Shown here in pieces: positions 50,410 to 59,562 of a stretch of DNA of 64,000 bases (positions within the stretch are counted from its first letter, which is position 1; each line of letters opens with the position of its first letter). Below the pieces are notes generated by a model. It was not told the origin of the DNA, ran no database searches, and saw only the letters and a program-made list of their open reading frames with translations. The position numbers and the translations under genes are program-made. The DNA comes from CAYMZZ01 sp047600605 (lineage in GTDB: Bacteria; Bacteroidota; Bacteroidia; Chitinophagales; Chitinophagaceae): the NCBI GenBank assembly GCA_047600605.1, contig JASGKK010000003.1, positions 744,001 through 808,000 on the forward strand, read 5' to 3'.

Positions 50410-51441
50410 ATGAGCGATACGATAACAGCCCCAACCCTGACGGCCAAAGATTTTTCTACAGATCAGGAAGTGCGCTGGTGCCCCGGATGCGGCGATTATT
50501 CGATACTGGCACAGGTACAAAAAGTAATGCCCGGCCTGGGCATTCCCCGGGAGAATATTGTTATTATCTCCGGAATCGGCTGTAGCAGCCGTTTTCCTTA
50601 TTATATGAATACCTATGGCATGCACTCTATTCACGGACGTGCTACTGCCATCGCTTCAGGCCTTAAGGCCAGTCGCCCCGAACTGAGCGTATGGATTGTG
50701 ACCGGCGATGGCGATGGGCTCAGCATTGGTGGCAACCATACCATCCACCTGCTGCGCCGCAATTTTGATGTGAATGTATTGCTGTTCAACAACCAGATAT
50801 ATGGATTGACCAAAGGGCAGTATTCCCCTACTTCGGAGGAGAATAAGGTGACCAAATCCACTCCATTTGGCAGTATTGACCACCCGTTCAATCCCCTGGC
50901 ACTGGCCATGGGTGCTGATGCCAGCTTTGTAGCGCGCAGCATGGATCGTGACCCCAGGCATCTGCAGGCAATGCTGATACGGGCCAATCAGCACAAAGGA
51001 GCTTCATTCCTGGAGATCTATCAGAATTGTAACATCTTTAATGACGGGGCTTTTGAAATATTTACCGAAAAAGGGAGCAAAGCGCAGGAAACGATTTTCC
51101 TGGAACAGGGCAAACCACTTGTGTTTGGTGCTGCCACCGACAAAGGAATCCGTTTGGATGGATTTACTCCCCGCGTAGTAGATCTGGCAGATGGCAGCGT
51201 TAGCAAAGATGATCTTTGGGTACACGATGAAAAAGATATCTATAAAGCACAGATACTGGTTCGCATGTTTGATGACCCCCGCATAGAGGGTCACTTACCA
51301 CGCCCCTTTGGCGTATTTTATGAAAATGACCGCCCTTGTTATGAAGAGATGATGACGTTGCAGATAGAAGATGCCAAAGCCAGAAAAGCAGGCGATCTGG
51401 ATGCACTGCTCCGCGGCCGTGAAGTGTGGACGATCAGCTAA
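50410..51441 (+). CDS. korB: 2-oxoacid:ferredoxin oxidoreductase beta subunit
   Basis: 343 residues. W-C-P-G-C-G-D near residue 23, G-I-G-C-S-S, and the thiamine-diphosphate site G-D-G-D-G-L-S-I-G-G-N-H define the beta subunit. It would act with an alpha/gamma subunit (korA) to decarboxylate 2-oxoglutarate or a related oxoacid with ferredoxin as acceptor. korA is usually the preceding gene; here the upstream gene is gnd on the other strand, so the partner is elsewhere or lost. Confidence 0.9.
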   Translation: MSDTITAPTLTAKDFSTDQEVRWCPGCGDYSILAQVQKVMPGLGIPRENIVIISGIGCSSRFPYYMNTYGMHSIHGRATAIASGLKASRPELSVWIVTGDGDGLSIGGNHTIHLLRRNFDVNVLLFNNQIYGLTKGQYSPTSEENKVTKSTPFGSIDHPFNPLALAMGADASFVARSMDRDPRHLQAMLIRANQHKGASFLEIYQNCNIFNDGAFEIFTEKGSKAQETIFLEQGKPLVFGAATDKGIRLDGFTPRVVDLADGSVSKDDLWVHDEKDIYKAQILVRMFDDPRIEGHLPRPFGVFYENDRPCYEEMMTLQIEDAKARKAGDLDALLRGREVWTIS

Positions 51442-51484
51442 TTGAGGCAACTTTGTAAAACGGAGTTTGCGGCATTAAGGCCGG

Positions 51485-52366
51485 TCAGACAGTTTTCAAC
51501 TCGCGGTCTGCATTTGCGAATACCTTACGCTTTTTGTTTTCATACCACCAGACAGGCGCTGTTCTTTTCATCAGCGTATCAATGCTGCGCATACCAAAGA
51601 GATTCCATACGCCTTTGAGTTTGCCCGTGAGAGAAGGGTGCAGGGCGCGAAGGCTCATGGCAAACCCACTGTCGAGATATTCCATATGATGCCAGTAACC
51701 GGCAGGCATAAACAGGGTATCACCATGCTCCAGTGTAAGATCAAATCCCTGTGCCAGCTTCAGGGCAGGAAATTTTTCATAATCCGGCATACCCTGCTGA
51801 TCATAATAGCGTGAAAAATCAGCCATGCTCAATACTTCAAAAGGCTTTCTGTATAATTTATGCTGCTCGGCATAAGGAAAAAGCAGTACACGTTTGCGAC
51901 CGGCAAACTGCGTATGCAGGATATGCGACAGATCAATGTCAAAATGCATGTGTGTAATGCTGCCTGCGCCACCGGTAAACAGCATGGGATATTTTTTTAC
52001 AAAGCCTTTCATCAGATGCTCGGGCCAGGTAAAATCAGTTGTAAGCTGAGGAGCATGGTCAAAAATGTTGAACAGGAAAATACGCCAGCCGGCAGGGCCC
52101 TGGCTGATCATATCAATGTATTCACCAAAAGTTTTATAATCATCTGCCTTGTTAATAGGCGTATAGGCATCACTTTTTACATTATTATAAAGCGGCACCC
52201 GTTTGTCGCCAACCAATTCTTTAAAATAAGTCCAATTCCATTTCTGATAAGCCGGCCATTCTTTCGAAAGACTGCGGATCACTACCGGTATACCGGGCAG
52301 ATAAAACTCTTTCCTGAACGTTTCTGCGTCAATAGAGTCAACAGTGGTGACAGGCTTTAGCTGCAT
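51485..52366 (-). CDS. JmjC/cupin_8-like 2-oxoglutarate-dependent oxygenase-like protein
   Basis: 293 residues. I-T-H-M-H-F-D-I-D gives the HxD iron ligands, and G-Y-W-H-H-M the distal His; the G-I-P-V-V-I-R start and D-T-L-F-M-P-A-G-Y-W-H are typical of cupin_8 hydroxylases. The target is unknown. A -7 box (TACTTTTG) lies 16 nt upstream of the ATG. Confidence 0.82.
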   Translation of the reverse strand: MQLKPVTTVDSIDAETFRKEFYLPGIPVVIRSLSKEWPAYQKWNWTYFKELVGDKRVPLYNNVKSDAYTPINKADDYKTFGEYIDMISQGPAGWRIFLFNIFDHAPQLTTDFTWPEHLMKGFVKKYPMLFTGGAGSITHMHFDIDLSHILHTQFAGRKRVLLFPYAEQHKLYRKPFEVLSMADFSRYYDQQGMPDYEKFPALKLAQGFDLTLEHGDTLFMPAGYWHHMEYLDSGFAMSLRALHPSLTGKLKGVWNLFGMRSIDTLMKRTAPVWWYENKKRKVFANADRELKTV

Positions 52367-52381
52367 TTGTTATGCTTTGTA

Positions 52382-52389
52382 CAAAAGTA
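52382..52389 (-). promoter_or_regulatory. Candidate -7 box of the JmjC-like gene
   Basis: TACTTTTG matches TAnnTTTG 15 nt before the start codon; no TTG at the expected spacing. Confidence 0.3.
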
Positions 52390-52541
52390 ATTAATTGGTA
52401 AAATAAAGATTGTAAGGCAGATGTCAATGCCGTTTGGCAATTTTAAGGAACTCTTGAAAACGGACCCGGCAGGATCGCGTACATTTACAGAGCAAAAAAA
52501 TCCGGAGCTATGACAGCCGGGCTGTTATAAAAGCGTAGCAT

Positions 52542-53150
52542 ATGCTGTTACCGATTCATCCCAAAGATCCCCAGCCACGTCAGATCAAAACGGTGGTAGC
52601 AACACTCGAAAAGGGAGGTGTAATTATTTACCCGACAGATACCATCTATGGTTTGGGTTGTGATATTCTTCAGCAAAAGGCTGTAGAACATATCTGCCGC
52701 ATCAAACACGTAGATCCGAAAAAGGCCCAGCTTTCATTTATCTGTTCGGATTTAAGTCACTTGAGTGATTATGCGAAGCAATTATCGACCAGCACATACC
52801 GGTTATTAAAAGAATACCTGCCCGGACCTTATACTTTTATATTACCTGCCAGCAAGATGGTGCCCCGGATTTTGCAAAGCAAAAAAGATACGATTGGCCT
52901 GCGTATACCCGATAATCCGATTGCACTGGCCATTATTAAAGAACTGGGCAGGCCTATCCTGAGCGCCTCGTTGCCCGGTGAGATGGTAGAAGATTATACG
53001 GATCCGCAGATCATGTATGAGAATTTTGGTCATGATGTAGACCTTGTGATTGATGGCGGCCCGGGGGGTACCGAACCCAGTACAGTAATTGACTGTACCG
53101 GATCTGCCCCCGTAGTGATCCGTCAGGGTCTGGGTGCCTGGAATGAATAG
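52542..53150 (+). CDS. L-threonylcarbamoyladenylate synthase (Sua5/YrdC/YciO family)
   Basis: 202 residues. G-G-V-I-I-Y-P-T-D-T-I-Y-G-L-G-C-D, followed by L-P-G-P-Y-T-F-I-L-P and I-G-L-R-I-P-D, is the YrdC-domain signature. It makes threonylcarbamoyl-AMP for t6A37 of tRNA. Its length is short for Sua5 (no C-terminal domain) and fits the YciO/YrdC group, so its exact activity should be held open. Confidence 0.85.
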   Translation: MLLPIHPKDPQPRQIKTVVATLEKGGVIIYPTDTIYGLGCDILQQKAVEHICRIKHVDPKKAQLSFICSDLSHLSDYAKQLSTSTYRLLKEYLPGPYTFILPASKMVPRILQSKKDTIGLRIPDNPIALAIIKELGRPILSASLPGEMVEDYTDPQIMYENFGHDVDLVIDGGPGGTEPSTVIDCTGSAPVVIRQGLGAWNE

Positions 53151-53253
53151 GATTTGTTCTACAACATTGATTGACAGCTATTATCTACTCTTATTTCGAT
53201 GAATATTCGGCAAACAAGCAGCAAATAATACCGGTCCGGGGTCTTTATCTGGT

Positions 53254-54111
53254 ATGAACCGTCAACCACTGCTACTGCTGGTATTACTCTCCCTGTTTGC
53301 TGTATCCTGCAGCGTACCCCGTTATATTTACGCGCCATCAATACCCGTTACCCCTTTCTTTGAAGAAAAAGGAGAGGCAAAGGTAAGCGGCAATTATGCC
53401 TCTCCTGGTCAGGGAGACAACGAGAAATCGAGCGGTAATGGATTTGATTTGCAGGCGGCCTATGCATTAACTTCTGAAGTGGCCATTACAGCGAGTTTTT
53501 CGCAACGCCGCGAGAAGGAGGCTTATTCATATATGGAGGATCGCCTCTATGATATTTTCGACAGTTCAGTAATAAATTATCGCCGCCAGATGTTTGAAGC
53601 TGGTATCGGCTACGTAGCACCGATCGACAGAATGAAAACGATTTATATGGGTGCCTATGCCGGCTTTGGCGGAGGAAAACTTGCTATTCTCGATCAGGGC
53701 CTGGACAACAATAGCAGCGGCTATTCCCGCATATATGAAAACAGGTTGCTGAAATGGTATTTTCAACCGGTATTTAATATGCATGCAGGCCGGTACTTCC
53801 GGTTTTCACTGGCCTGGCGTTTTTCCTTTGTCCGTTATGGGTCGCCGCGGACTTCTTATACGGAAGAAGAACTCAAGTATTACGACTTTGATCAGATCCG
53901 GAAAAAAACACTCCTGTTTTCCGAGCCCACTACACAATTTCAGTTTATCATTCCGGATTTGGAGTGGCTGCGCTTAGATGGCGGACTTGTTTTTTGCAGC
54001 GATCCGCATAAGAGTTCCAGGCTTAAAGCGCGGTTTCTGACTCCTTTTGTAGGACTCAGTTTTCATGTGCCATCCTTTTCACGCAGGCAAAAAAAAGAAG
54101 ACCGTTTCTGA
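53254..54111 (+). CDS. Lipoprotein with beta-rich, outer-membrane-like domain, function unknown
   Basis: 285 residues. Lipobox A-V-S-C at residue 19, then alternating strands with many aromatic residues (F-S-L-A-W-R-F-S-F). I recognise no family. The last ten codons overlap the Rho-independent terminator of the convergent gene. Confidence 0.6.
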   Translation: MNRQPLLLLVLLSLFAVSCSVPRYIYAPSIPVTPFFEEKGEAKVSGNYASPGQGDNEKSSGNGFDLQAAYALTSEVAITASFSQRREKEAYSYMEDRLYDIFDSSVINYRRQMFEAGIGYVAPIDRMKTIYMGAYAGFGGGKLAILDQGLDNNSSGYSRIYENRLLKWYFQPVFNMHAGRYFRFSLAWRFSFVRYGSPRTSYTEEELKYYDFDQIRKKTLLFSEPTTQFQFIIPDLEWLRLDGGLVFCSDPHKSSRLKARFLTPFVGLSFHVPSFSRRQKKEDRF

Positions 54112-54120
54112 CGGCCTTCT
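54089..54120 (-). terminator. Rho-independent terminator of the basic secreted protein gene, inside the convergent gene's 3' end
   Basis: On the minus strand AGAAGGCCGT pairs with ACGGTCTTCT around CAGAA, followed by seven T. It lies within the final codons and stop (54109-54111) of the plus-strand lipoprotein gene. Confidence 0.75.
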
Positions 54121-54147
54121 GTAAAAGAATTATCGGGAACAATTGTC

Positions 54148-54450
54148 TTAGCTCATATGCTTGCGGTGATTGTGTTTGAAGCGAAACCTGTCGTGACGGT
54201 TTTGCTGTTTTTTGTGATGGAGTTTTCTTTTCTCCATACGGCTCAGGTGGCCATCGCGTTTGAAACGGTGCTCCATGCGATCATATTCACGCTTGTCTTT
54301 ATGGAGTTTGAACTTTTCACCGCGGGTAATCTGCCCTTTCTTTTCCGTTTTGCGGAATCCTTCTACCCGATCTTTACCGGCACCTGTTTGGGCACCTGCA
54401 GCGAGTGTAAGCAATGTAAATGCCAGACCAAAGAAGAGTATTTTTTTCAT
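54148..54450 (-). CDS. Small, very basic His-rich exported protein
   Basis: 100 residues from the ATG at 54450, chosen because it starts a clean signal peptide (M-K-K-I-L-F-F-G-L-A-F) ending at A-G-A-Q. The mature part is dominated by Lys, Arg and His, with repeats of the form R-M-E-x-(R/K) and clusters such as H-H-K-K and K-H-N-H-R-K-H. It may bind metal or polyanions such as eDNA or LPS (inference). No family recognised. Confidence 0.6.
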   Translation of the reverse strand: MKKILFFGLAFTLLTLAAGAQTGAGKDRVEGFRKTEKKGQITRGEKFKLHKDKREYDRMEHRFKRDGHLSRMEKRKLHHKKQQNRHDRFRFKHNHRKHMS

Positions 54451-54547
54451 GATGCTGAGTTTTTTTGTTAGCAAAATTGTTTGCTAGTAAGAAGGCGGAG
54501 CGTTCTGTTGGTTTAAGGCATTAACCTTAATTAACCCAGCATGCATT

Positions 54548-55144
54548 TTACCAGAGTTCCTGCTGATCCGGCAGCAGACGGAAGCTTTTGCGGTGATACC
54601 TGCAAAGCCCGTGATGGAGAAGACTTTCACGATGATCAGCGGTTCCATACCCTTTATTCCGGTTCCAGTGATACTGCGGAAATTCTTCATGCAACTGCTG
54701 CATATACTCGTCGCGGTATGTTTTAGCTAAAATGCTGGCGGCGGCAATGGAGGCATATAACCCGTCGCCTTTGATGATGCAGGTATGAGGTATCTTTTTG
54801 TAAGGAATAAACCGGTTGCCATCAATCAGGAGCAATCCCGGCCGGATAACTAACGCATCAAGGGCCTGGTGCATGGCTTTGAAGGATGCTTTGAGAATAT
54901 TGATGCGGTCGATCTCATCATTATCTACCTGAGCCACGGCATATGCCAGTGCTTTTTCTGTAATAACTGTACGCAACTCCAGCCGCAGTTTTTCAGAGAG
55001 TTTTTTGGAGTCATTGAGCAGCGGATGCGAAAAATCGCGGGGCAAAATCACTGCTGCTGCAAACACAGGACCGGCATAGCAGCCCCGTCCGGCCTCATCG
55101 CACCCGGCTTCCAGCAAATGATCCTGATAATACGCCTGCAGCAT
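54548..55144 (-). CDS. rnhB: Ribonuclease HII
   Basis: 198 residues from the ATG at 55144; the longer frame begins with TTG. G-C-D-E-A-G-R-G (first catalytic Asp/Glu), N-D-S-K-K-L, L-L-I-D-G-N (third acidic residue) and A-S-I-L-A-K-T-Y-R-D define the enzyme, which cleaves RNA in RNA:DNA hybrids. Candidate promoter: TAATTTTG at 55177-55184 (minus strand). Confidence 0.95.
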   Translation of the reverse strand: MLQAYYQDHLLEAGCDEAGRGCYAGPVFAAAVILPRDFSHPLLNDSKKLSEKLRLELRTVITEKALAYAVAQVDNDEIDRINILKASFKAMHQALDALVIRPGLLLIDGNRFIPYKKIPHTCIIKGDGLYASIAAASILAKTYRDEYMQQLHEEFPQYHWNRNKGYGTADHRESLLHHGLCRYHRKSFRLLPDQQELW

Positions 55145-55176
55145 AAGGTGCAAGTTCTTTTGTATAGCCCGACGAA

Positions 55177-55184
55177 CAAAATTA
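55177..55184 (-). promoter_or_regulatory. Candidate -7 box of rnhB
   Basis: TAATTTTG (minus strand, 55184-55177) matches TAnnTTTG; a TTG 16 nt further upstream is slightly close. The leader would be about 26 nt. Confidence 0.35.
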
Positions 55185-55204
55185 TTTTATCCGTGTTTGA
55201 CAAG

Positions 55205-55212
55205 TAACTTTG
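55205..55212 (+). promoter_or_regulatory. Candidate -7 box directly before ctaA
   Basis: TAACTTTG is an exact TAnnTTTG ending 7 nt before the ctaA ATG. The -33 element is not clear. Use of this box would give an almost leaderless mRNA. Confidence 0.35.
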
Positions 55213-55219
55213 CCCCGCT

Positions 55220-56299
55220 ATGGCAACAAACCAGCTACAGACAAGATCGGTAAAGCCGGTAGCAATATGGCTGCTGGCAGGGGTGTTTATGATTATCATC
55301 CAGGTATTGCTGGGCGGTATTACCCGCCTCACGGGCTCTGGCCTTTCCATTACCGAGTGGAAACCTATTATGGGAGCACTGCCCCCCATGAATGAGGCAG
55401 AATGGAATGCAGCTTTTGAAAAATATCAGCAGATAGCGCAGTACAAATACCTGAATTCGCATTTCACACTGGGCGACTTTAAATTCATCTTTTTCTGGGA
55501 ATGGTTTCATCGCTTATGGGCCCGGCTAATCGGAGTTGTATTTGTGATCCCATTTGTCATTTTTTTAATTCAACGTCGCTTCCGGCAGGAAATGATCCGG
55601 CCTTTATTAATTCTTTTTCTACTGGGTCTTTTGCAGGGACTGGTGGGTTGGATCATGGTAAAAAGCGGATTGGATGATTCTGAACTTTTATATGTAAGCC
55701 ATTACAAACTGGCCATCCATTTCATTTTTGCATTGGTCTTGCTGTGCTTCACGCTGTGGTTTGCACTGCAGTTGCTGGTGCCGGCAACAGCCAGGTTTGA
55801 ACAGACAACATTGCGCAAGCCGCTGATATGGATGATCGCATTACTCACCTTGCAGCTTATATACGGGGCTTTTATGGCCGGACTAAAAGCTGCACAGGCA
55901 GCACCCACCTGGCCTGATATTAACGGAGCATGGATGCCTTCGCATGTAAACCAGTTTGGGAACAGGCATTTTACCGGATTCAGTTTTCTTTTTGATCACC
56001 CGCTGGTGGTTCATTTCATTCACCGCAACCTGGCCTATCTGATAACGGTATTGCTGATATGGTGGAGCTGGCGAAGCCTGCGTGTTAATGGCTCCCGTTT
56101 ATTCCGCAAAACACGTTTCATTCCGTTATTACTTGTATTGGTACAGGTGCTATTGGGAGTACTGACCGTTTTACAATCGCCCCACCCCAACGCTTTCTTA
56201 TGGCTGGGTGTGGCTCACCAGTTTGTGGCAATGCTGCTCTTATTGTCGCTCGTGTGGATGCTTTACCTGATAAGGCCGCGGCGGGGTCTGCTGGCATAA
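55220..56299 (+). CDS. ctaA: Heme A synthase (COX15/CtaA family)
   Basis: 359 residues, eight transmembrane helices. G-G-I-T-R-L-T-G-S-G-L-S-I-T-E-W-K-P, W-F-H-R-L-W-A-R and the duplicated second half with H-F-I-H-R-N-L-A-Y-L are COX15 features with heme-binding His. It oxidises heme O (made by CtaB at 26.9 kb) to heme A for the aa3 oxidase at 23.9-29.8 kb, yet lies outside that locus. Confidence 0.94.
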   Translation: MATNQLQTRSVKPVAIWLLAGVFMIIIQVLLGGITRLTGSGLSITEWKPIMGALPPMNEAEWNAAFEKYQQIAQYKYLNSHFTLGDFKFIFFWEWFHRLWARLIGVVFVIPFVIFLIQRRFRQEMIRPLLILFLLGLLQGLVGWIMVKSGLDDSELLYVSHYKLAIHFIFALVLLCFTLWFALQLLVPATARFEQTTLRKPLIWMIALLTLQLIYGAFMAGLKAAQAAPTWPDINGAWMPSHVNQFGNRHFTGFSFLFDHPLVVHFIHRNLAYLITVLLIWWSWRSLRVNGSRLFRKTRFIPLLLVLVQVLLGVLTVLQSPHPNAFLWLGVAHQFVAMLLLLSLVWMLYLIRPRRGLLA

Positions 56300-56375
56300 A
56301 AAAGGACGTGAAGGATAGTGATTGGAAGTGCAGGGTTTAAATAGTATTTTTATCCTGTACCACTTTATATTATCC

Positions 56376-58616
56376 ATGAGGACCTGGCTACACGGCTTTT
56401 ATCATTCATTTCCCATACAACTTATTTTCCTTCATTTCAGGAAATACCAGGTACTGTTGCTTTTCTGGTTTATACTGTTTAGCACGGTCAATGGCAGTTT
56501 CATGAAAGGGTTTGGAGCAGACTCGCTCTACCTGGCTCCGGAATATCTGGGTAATGTAAGCGCGGTAAGTGCTGCACTGGTGGGTGTTTCTATCGGTATG
56601 TTTATAATGAGCTGGAATATCAGCACATTTATATTGTTTAGCAAAAACTTCCGGTTCCTGGCGGCAACGACCAATCCCTTTCTTAAATATTGTATCAACA
56701 ATGCTGTAATTCCACTGCTTTTCCTTGTCTTCTATTTTTATAAGGCATACGATTTTACCCGTCATAAAGAACTTATCAGTAATACCGAGATCCTTTTTCT
56801 GGCAGGAGGTTTTTTGAGCGGGTTATCACTGATCATTGCGATTTCATTTATTTATTTTTTCCGCGTAGACAAATCAATTTTCCGGAGAATGATGCCTGTG
56901 ATCAGCAAACCGGATGAGTATATCACCCATCTGCGCCCGGCCAATCCCACATTTTACGCCGAAAGCCTGCTAAAGGTGGAGTCTTATTTTGAAACACCTG
57001 TCCGCCTGCGCCCTGCGCGGGATGTACGCCACTACACACCAGAATTTATTGATTCGCTTTTTAAACGCCATCACTTTGCGGCGATCGTTACTGTGTTTAT
57101 AGCATTTGTGTTTCTGATCATTATCGGTTTTTTCCTCGAGAGCTCGGTCTTTCAGATACCAGCTGCGGCCAGTATTACCATCTTCTTTTCCATATTAATA
57201 GGCGTATCAGGAGCTTTTTCCTATTTTCTTCAAAGCTGGAGTGTTCCTTACCTGGCAGTACTTATTCTGCTGCTTAACTTTTTCTATAAGATCGACTGGA
57301 TTGACCCGCGCAATAAGGGGTATGGACTTAATTACCTGAATAAAAATGAACGGCCTTCGTATAGCAGGGAAGGATTGCTGGCTCTTTGTACTCCTGATAA
57401 AGTAGAAGCAGACCGGCAGAATATGATCCATATCCTTGATAAATGGAAAGCCCGGCAGGATGAAGAAAAGCCCTTGCTGGTACTGATCAATACCAGCGGC
57501 GGCGGGCACCGCAGTGCCACTTTTACTATGAGTGTATTGCAACGGCTGGATAGTTTATATGGAGGTAATTTTCTGAAAAAAGTTTTCCTGATCAATGGCG
57601 CCTCGGGTGGCATGATCGGGGCAACCTATTTCCGGGAATTATACCGCATGAAGGAAAACGGCGCCAGTATCAGACTGCAGGATGAGAAATATGTAGATGA
57701 TATTGCCAGCGATCTGCTCAACTCCATGTTTTCTTCATTTGTTGCGCGCGACCTCATAGCTCCGGCACAGAAGTTTAAGATAGATGAATTCAGCTATGTA
57801 AAAGACCGCGGATATGCGTTTGAGGAAAAGCTCAATAGTAATACAAGAGGCTATCTCGATAAGCAGCTGAAAGATTACGAAGCAGATGAGCGGGAGGCGA
57901 AAATACCATTGATGTTTTTCAACTCGGTGGTAACGCGCGACAGCCGCAAAATGCTGATCAGCACCCAGCCAGTGAGTTTTATGATGCAGAGCTGGCAGGA
58001 TACCACAAGAATGCCTGGCGTGGATCCGGATGTAGTTGACTTTGGCGCTTTTTTCAAACAACAAAGTCCTTATAACCTGCGGCTGCTTACTGCCCTGCGT
58101 ATGAATGCGACATTTCCTATTGTATTGCCCAATGTCTGGCTGCCATCCGATCCCGTAGTGGACGTGATGGATGCAGGTCTGCGCGACAATTACGGACAGG
58201 AAACATCGCTTCGTTTTCTGCAGGCATTTGATCCATGGATTGCTGCCAATACAAATGGTGTACTGATTATACAAATCCGTGATCGCAGTCCTGGCGGCTG
58301 GGAATATCCGTATCTGTCTGATGATATCACCGATCATGCTACCAAGCCGTTTCTGCTACTGCAGCACAACTGGTTTAAAATGATGGAATATTTTCAGAAT
58401 GACATGTTGAGTTATTATGCAGAGCACTCCGATCGCCGGGTTTATAAGCTGCTTTTTCAATATGCTTCGGAAAAAGAACAGAATAAAGCGGCACTCAACT
58501 TTCACCTCAGTAAACGGGAAAAGCTGGACATTGTCAATTCTGTAAATTCCCCGGTAAACGAACAAAGCTTTAGTGGCCTGCTTCAACTACTGAAACCCTC
58601 TGCCAAAAAACCTTAA
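56376..58616 (+). CDS. Patatin-like phospholipase with N-terminal membrane domain
   Basis: 746 residues from the ATG at 56376 (the longer frame starts with TTG). About six to eight helices in residues 1-300, then a patatin domain: S-G-G-G-H-R-S (oxyanion), G-A-S410-G-G (nucleophile) and D599-A-G-L-R (dyad Asp). The lipase domain lies beyond the helices, likely facing the cytoplasm. Substrate unknown, probably membrane lipid. Its stop overlaps the convergent kinase stop. Confidence 0.85.
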   Translation: MRTWLHGFYHSFPIQLIFLHFRKYQVLLLFWFILFSTVNGSFMKGFGADSLYLAPEYLGNVSAVSAALVGVSIGMFIMSWNISTFILFSKNFRFLAATTNPFLKYCINNAVIPLLFLVFYFYKAYDFTRHKELISNTEILFLAGGFLSGLSLIIAISFIYFFRVDKSIFRRMMPVISKPDEYITHLRPANPTFYAESLLKVESYFETPVRLRPARDVRHYTPEFIDSLFKRHHFAAIVTVFIAFVFLIIIGFFLESSVFQIPAAASITIFFSILIGVSGAFSYFLQSWSVPYLAVLILLLNFFYKIDWIDPRNKGYGLNYLNKNERPSYSREGLLALCTPDKVEADRQNMIHILDKWKARQDEEKPLLVLINTSGGGHRSATFTMSVLQRLDSLYGGNFLKKVFLINGASGGMIGATYFRELYRMKENGASIRLQDEKYVDDIASDLLNSMFSSFVARDLIAPAQKFKIDEFSYVKDRGYAFEEKLNSNTRGYLDKQLKDYEADEREAKIPLMFFNSVVTRDSRKMLISTQPVSFMMQSWQDTTRMPGVDPDVVDFGAFFKQQSPYNLRLLTALRMNATFPIVLPNVWLPSDPVVDVMDAGLRDNYGQETSLRFLQAFDPWIAANTNGVLIIQIRDRSPGGWEYPYLSDDITDHATKPFLLLQHNWFKMMEYFQNDMLSYYAEHSDRRVYKLLFQYASEKEQNKAALNFHLSKREKLDIVNSVNSPVNEQSFSGLLQLLKPSAKKP

Positions 58617-59518
58617 GCCGGACAGATTAGACGGAAACATTTTTCTTTTACTTCAATTATTACCTGGTCTGGAGTATCGGCCGGATCGCCATCAATATGC
58701 AGTGGAGCTTTTGAGTTATTGGCGATACGAATGGAGGCTGTTTGAAAATACAGGATAGCCTTACTGGTGTCAATGGCTGCGGCAGGCTGCAGCGCATTCC
58801 ATCCCCTGATCTGTCGTAATGTTTGCAAAAGCAATTTCAGTTTACTCTGGCGGGATACGACTACAATATCGAGCAATCCATCGCTCAGGCTGGCCTTAGG
58901 TGCTATGGTAAACTGGTTGCCAAATTGATTGCTGTTGGCAATACTGATAAAAAAAGCCGTGGTTTGAAATTGCTTACCGGGCAGCTCAATGGTAAAATCA
59001 TAGAAGCGGGCCTTAAAGAAGTTCTTCACCACCTGACGTGCATAGGTGCTAAGTCCTCGTTTGGGTTGTCGCGCAAAATCATGTGCTACTTTGGCATCAA
59101 AACCGAGCCCCGACAGCATGCAGGCAAACTGGCCATTGATTAAAAAGCCATCGGTAAGCATTGGCTGTCCATGCAGAAATACCTGGAGGGCTTTATCTAC
59201 AGCGCGGGGTATGCCGGCTGCCAGGGCGAGACCATTTCCGGAGCCGCAGGGAAATATGCCAAAATTCAGGTCCAGCCCCATCAAGCCGTTTACTACCTGA
59301 CTTACGGTACCATCTCCACCTGCAATGCCAACATCAGTAATGTCTTTCTCTTTAATAATGGGGAGAAGAAAAGAATAATCAGCACTGGCTACTGAATATT
59401 CAATATGATAGGGAATACCCGCTTCGGTTGTCTTTTGTTCCAGAAAGGCCTGCAGATTCTTTTTGGTACGCGTGCCGGATATCGGGTTAATAATATACAG
59501 GATGCTTTTACGGCTCAT
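58613..59518 (-). CDS. Diacylglycerol/lipid kinase (YegS/BmrU family)
   Basis: 301 residues from the ATG at 59518. G-G-D-G-T at 67-71 and F-P-C-G-S-G-N-G-L-A form the ATP site; S-D-G-L-L-D-I-V-V-V lies in the C-terminal half. It phosphorylates diacylglycerol or another lipid alcohol. The start is fixed by a complete promoter ending 5 nt upstream. Confidence 0.9.
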   Translation of the reverse strand: MSRKSILYIINPISGTRTKKNLQAFLEQKTTEAGIPYHIEYSVASADYSFLLPIIKEKDITDVGIAGGDGTVSQVVNGLMGLDLNFGIFPCGSGNGLALAAGIPRAVDKALQVFLHGQPMLTDGFLINGQFACMLSGLGFDAKVAHDFARQPKRGLSTYARQVVKNFFKARFYDFTIELPGKQFQTTAFFISIANSNQFGNQFTIAPKASLSDGLLDIVVVSRQSKLKLLLQTLRQIRGWNALQPAAAIDTSKAILYFQTASIRIANNSKAPLHIDGDPADTPDQVIIEVKEKCFRLICPA

Positions 59519-59523
59519 TCGCG

Positions 59524-59554
59524 CAAAGATAGGCGTTGCAATTGCCCGCTCAAA
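59524..59554 (-). promoter_or_regulatory. Complete promoter for the lipid kinase, implying a leaderless mRNA
   Basis: On the minus strand TTTG (59554-59551), 19 nt, TATCTTTG (59531-59524). The box ends 5 nt before the ATG, so the expected start of transcription coincides with the start codon. Confidence 0.65.
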
Positions 59555-59562
59555 GCATAGGA

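Noticed and set aside
55048..55389. 113-codon minus-strand frame between rnhB and ctaA
   Set aside because: Overlaps the start regions of both genes and their promoter boxes and has no domain.
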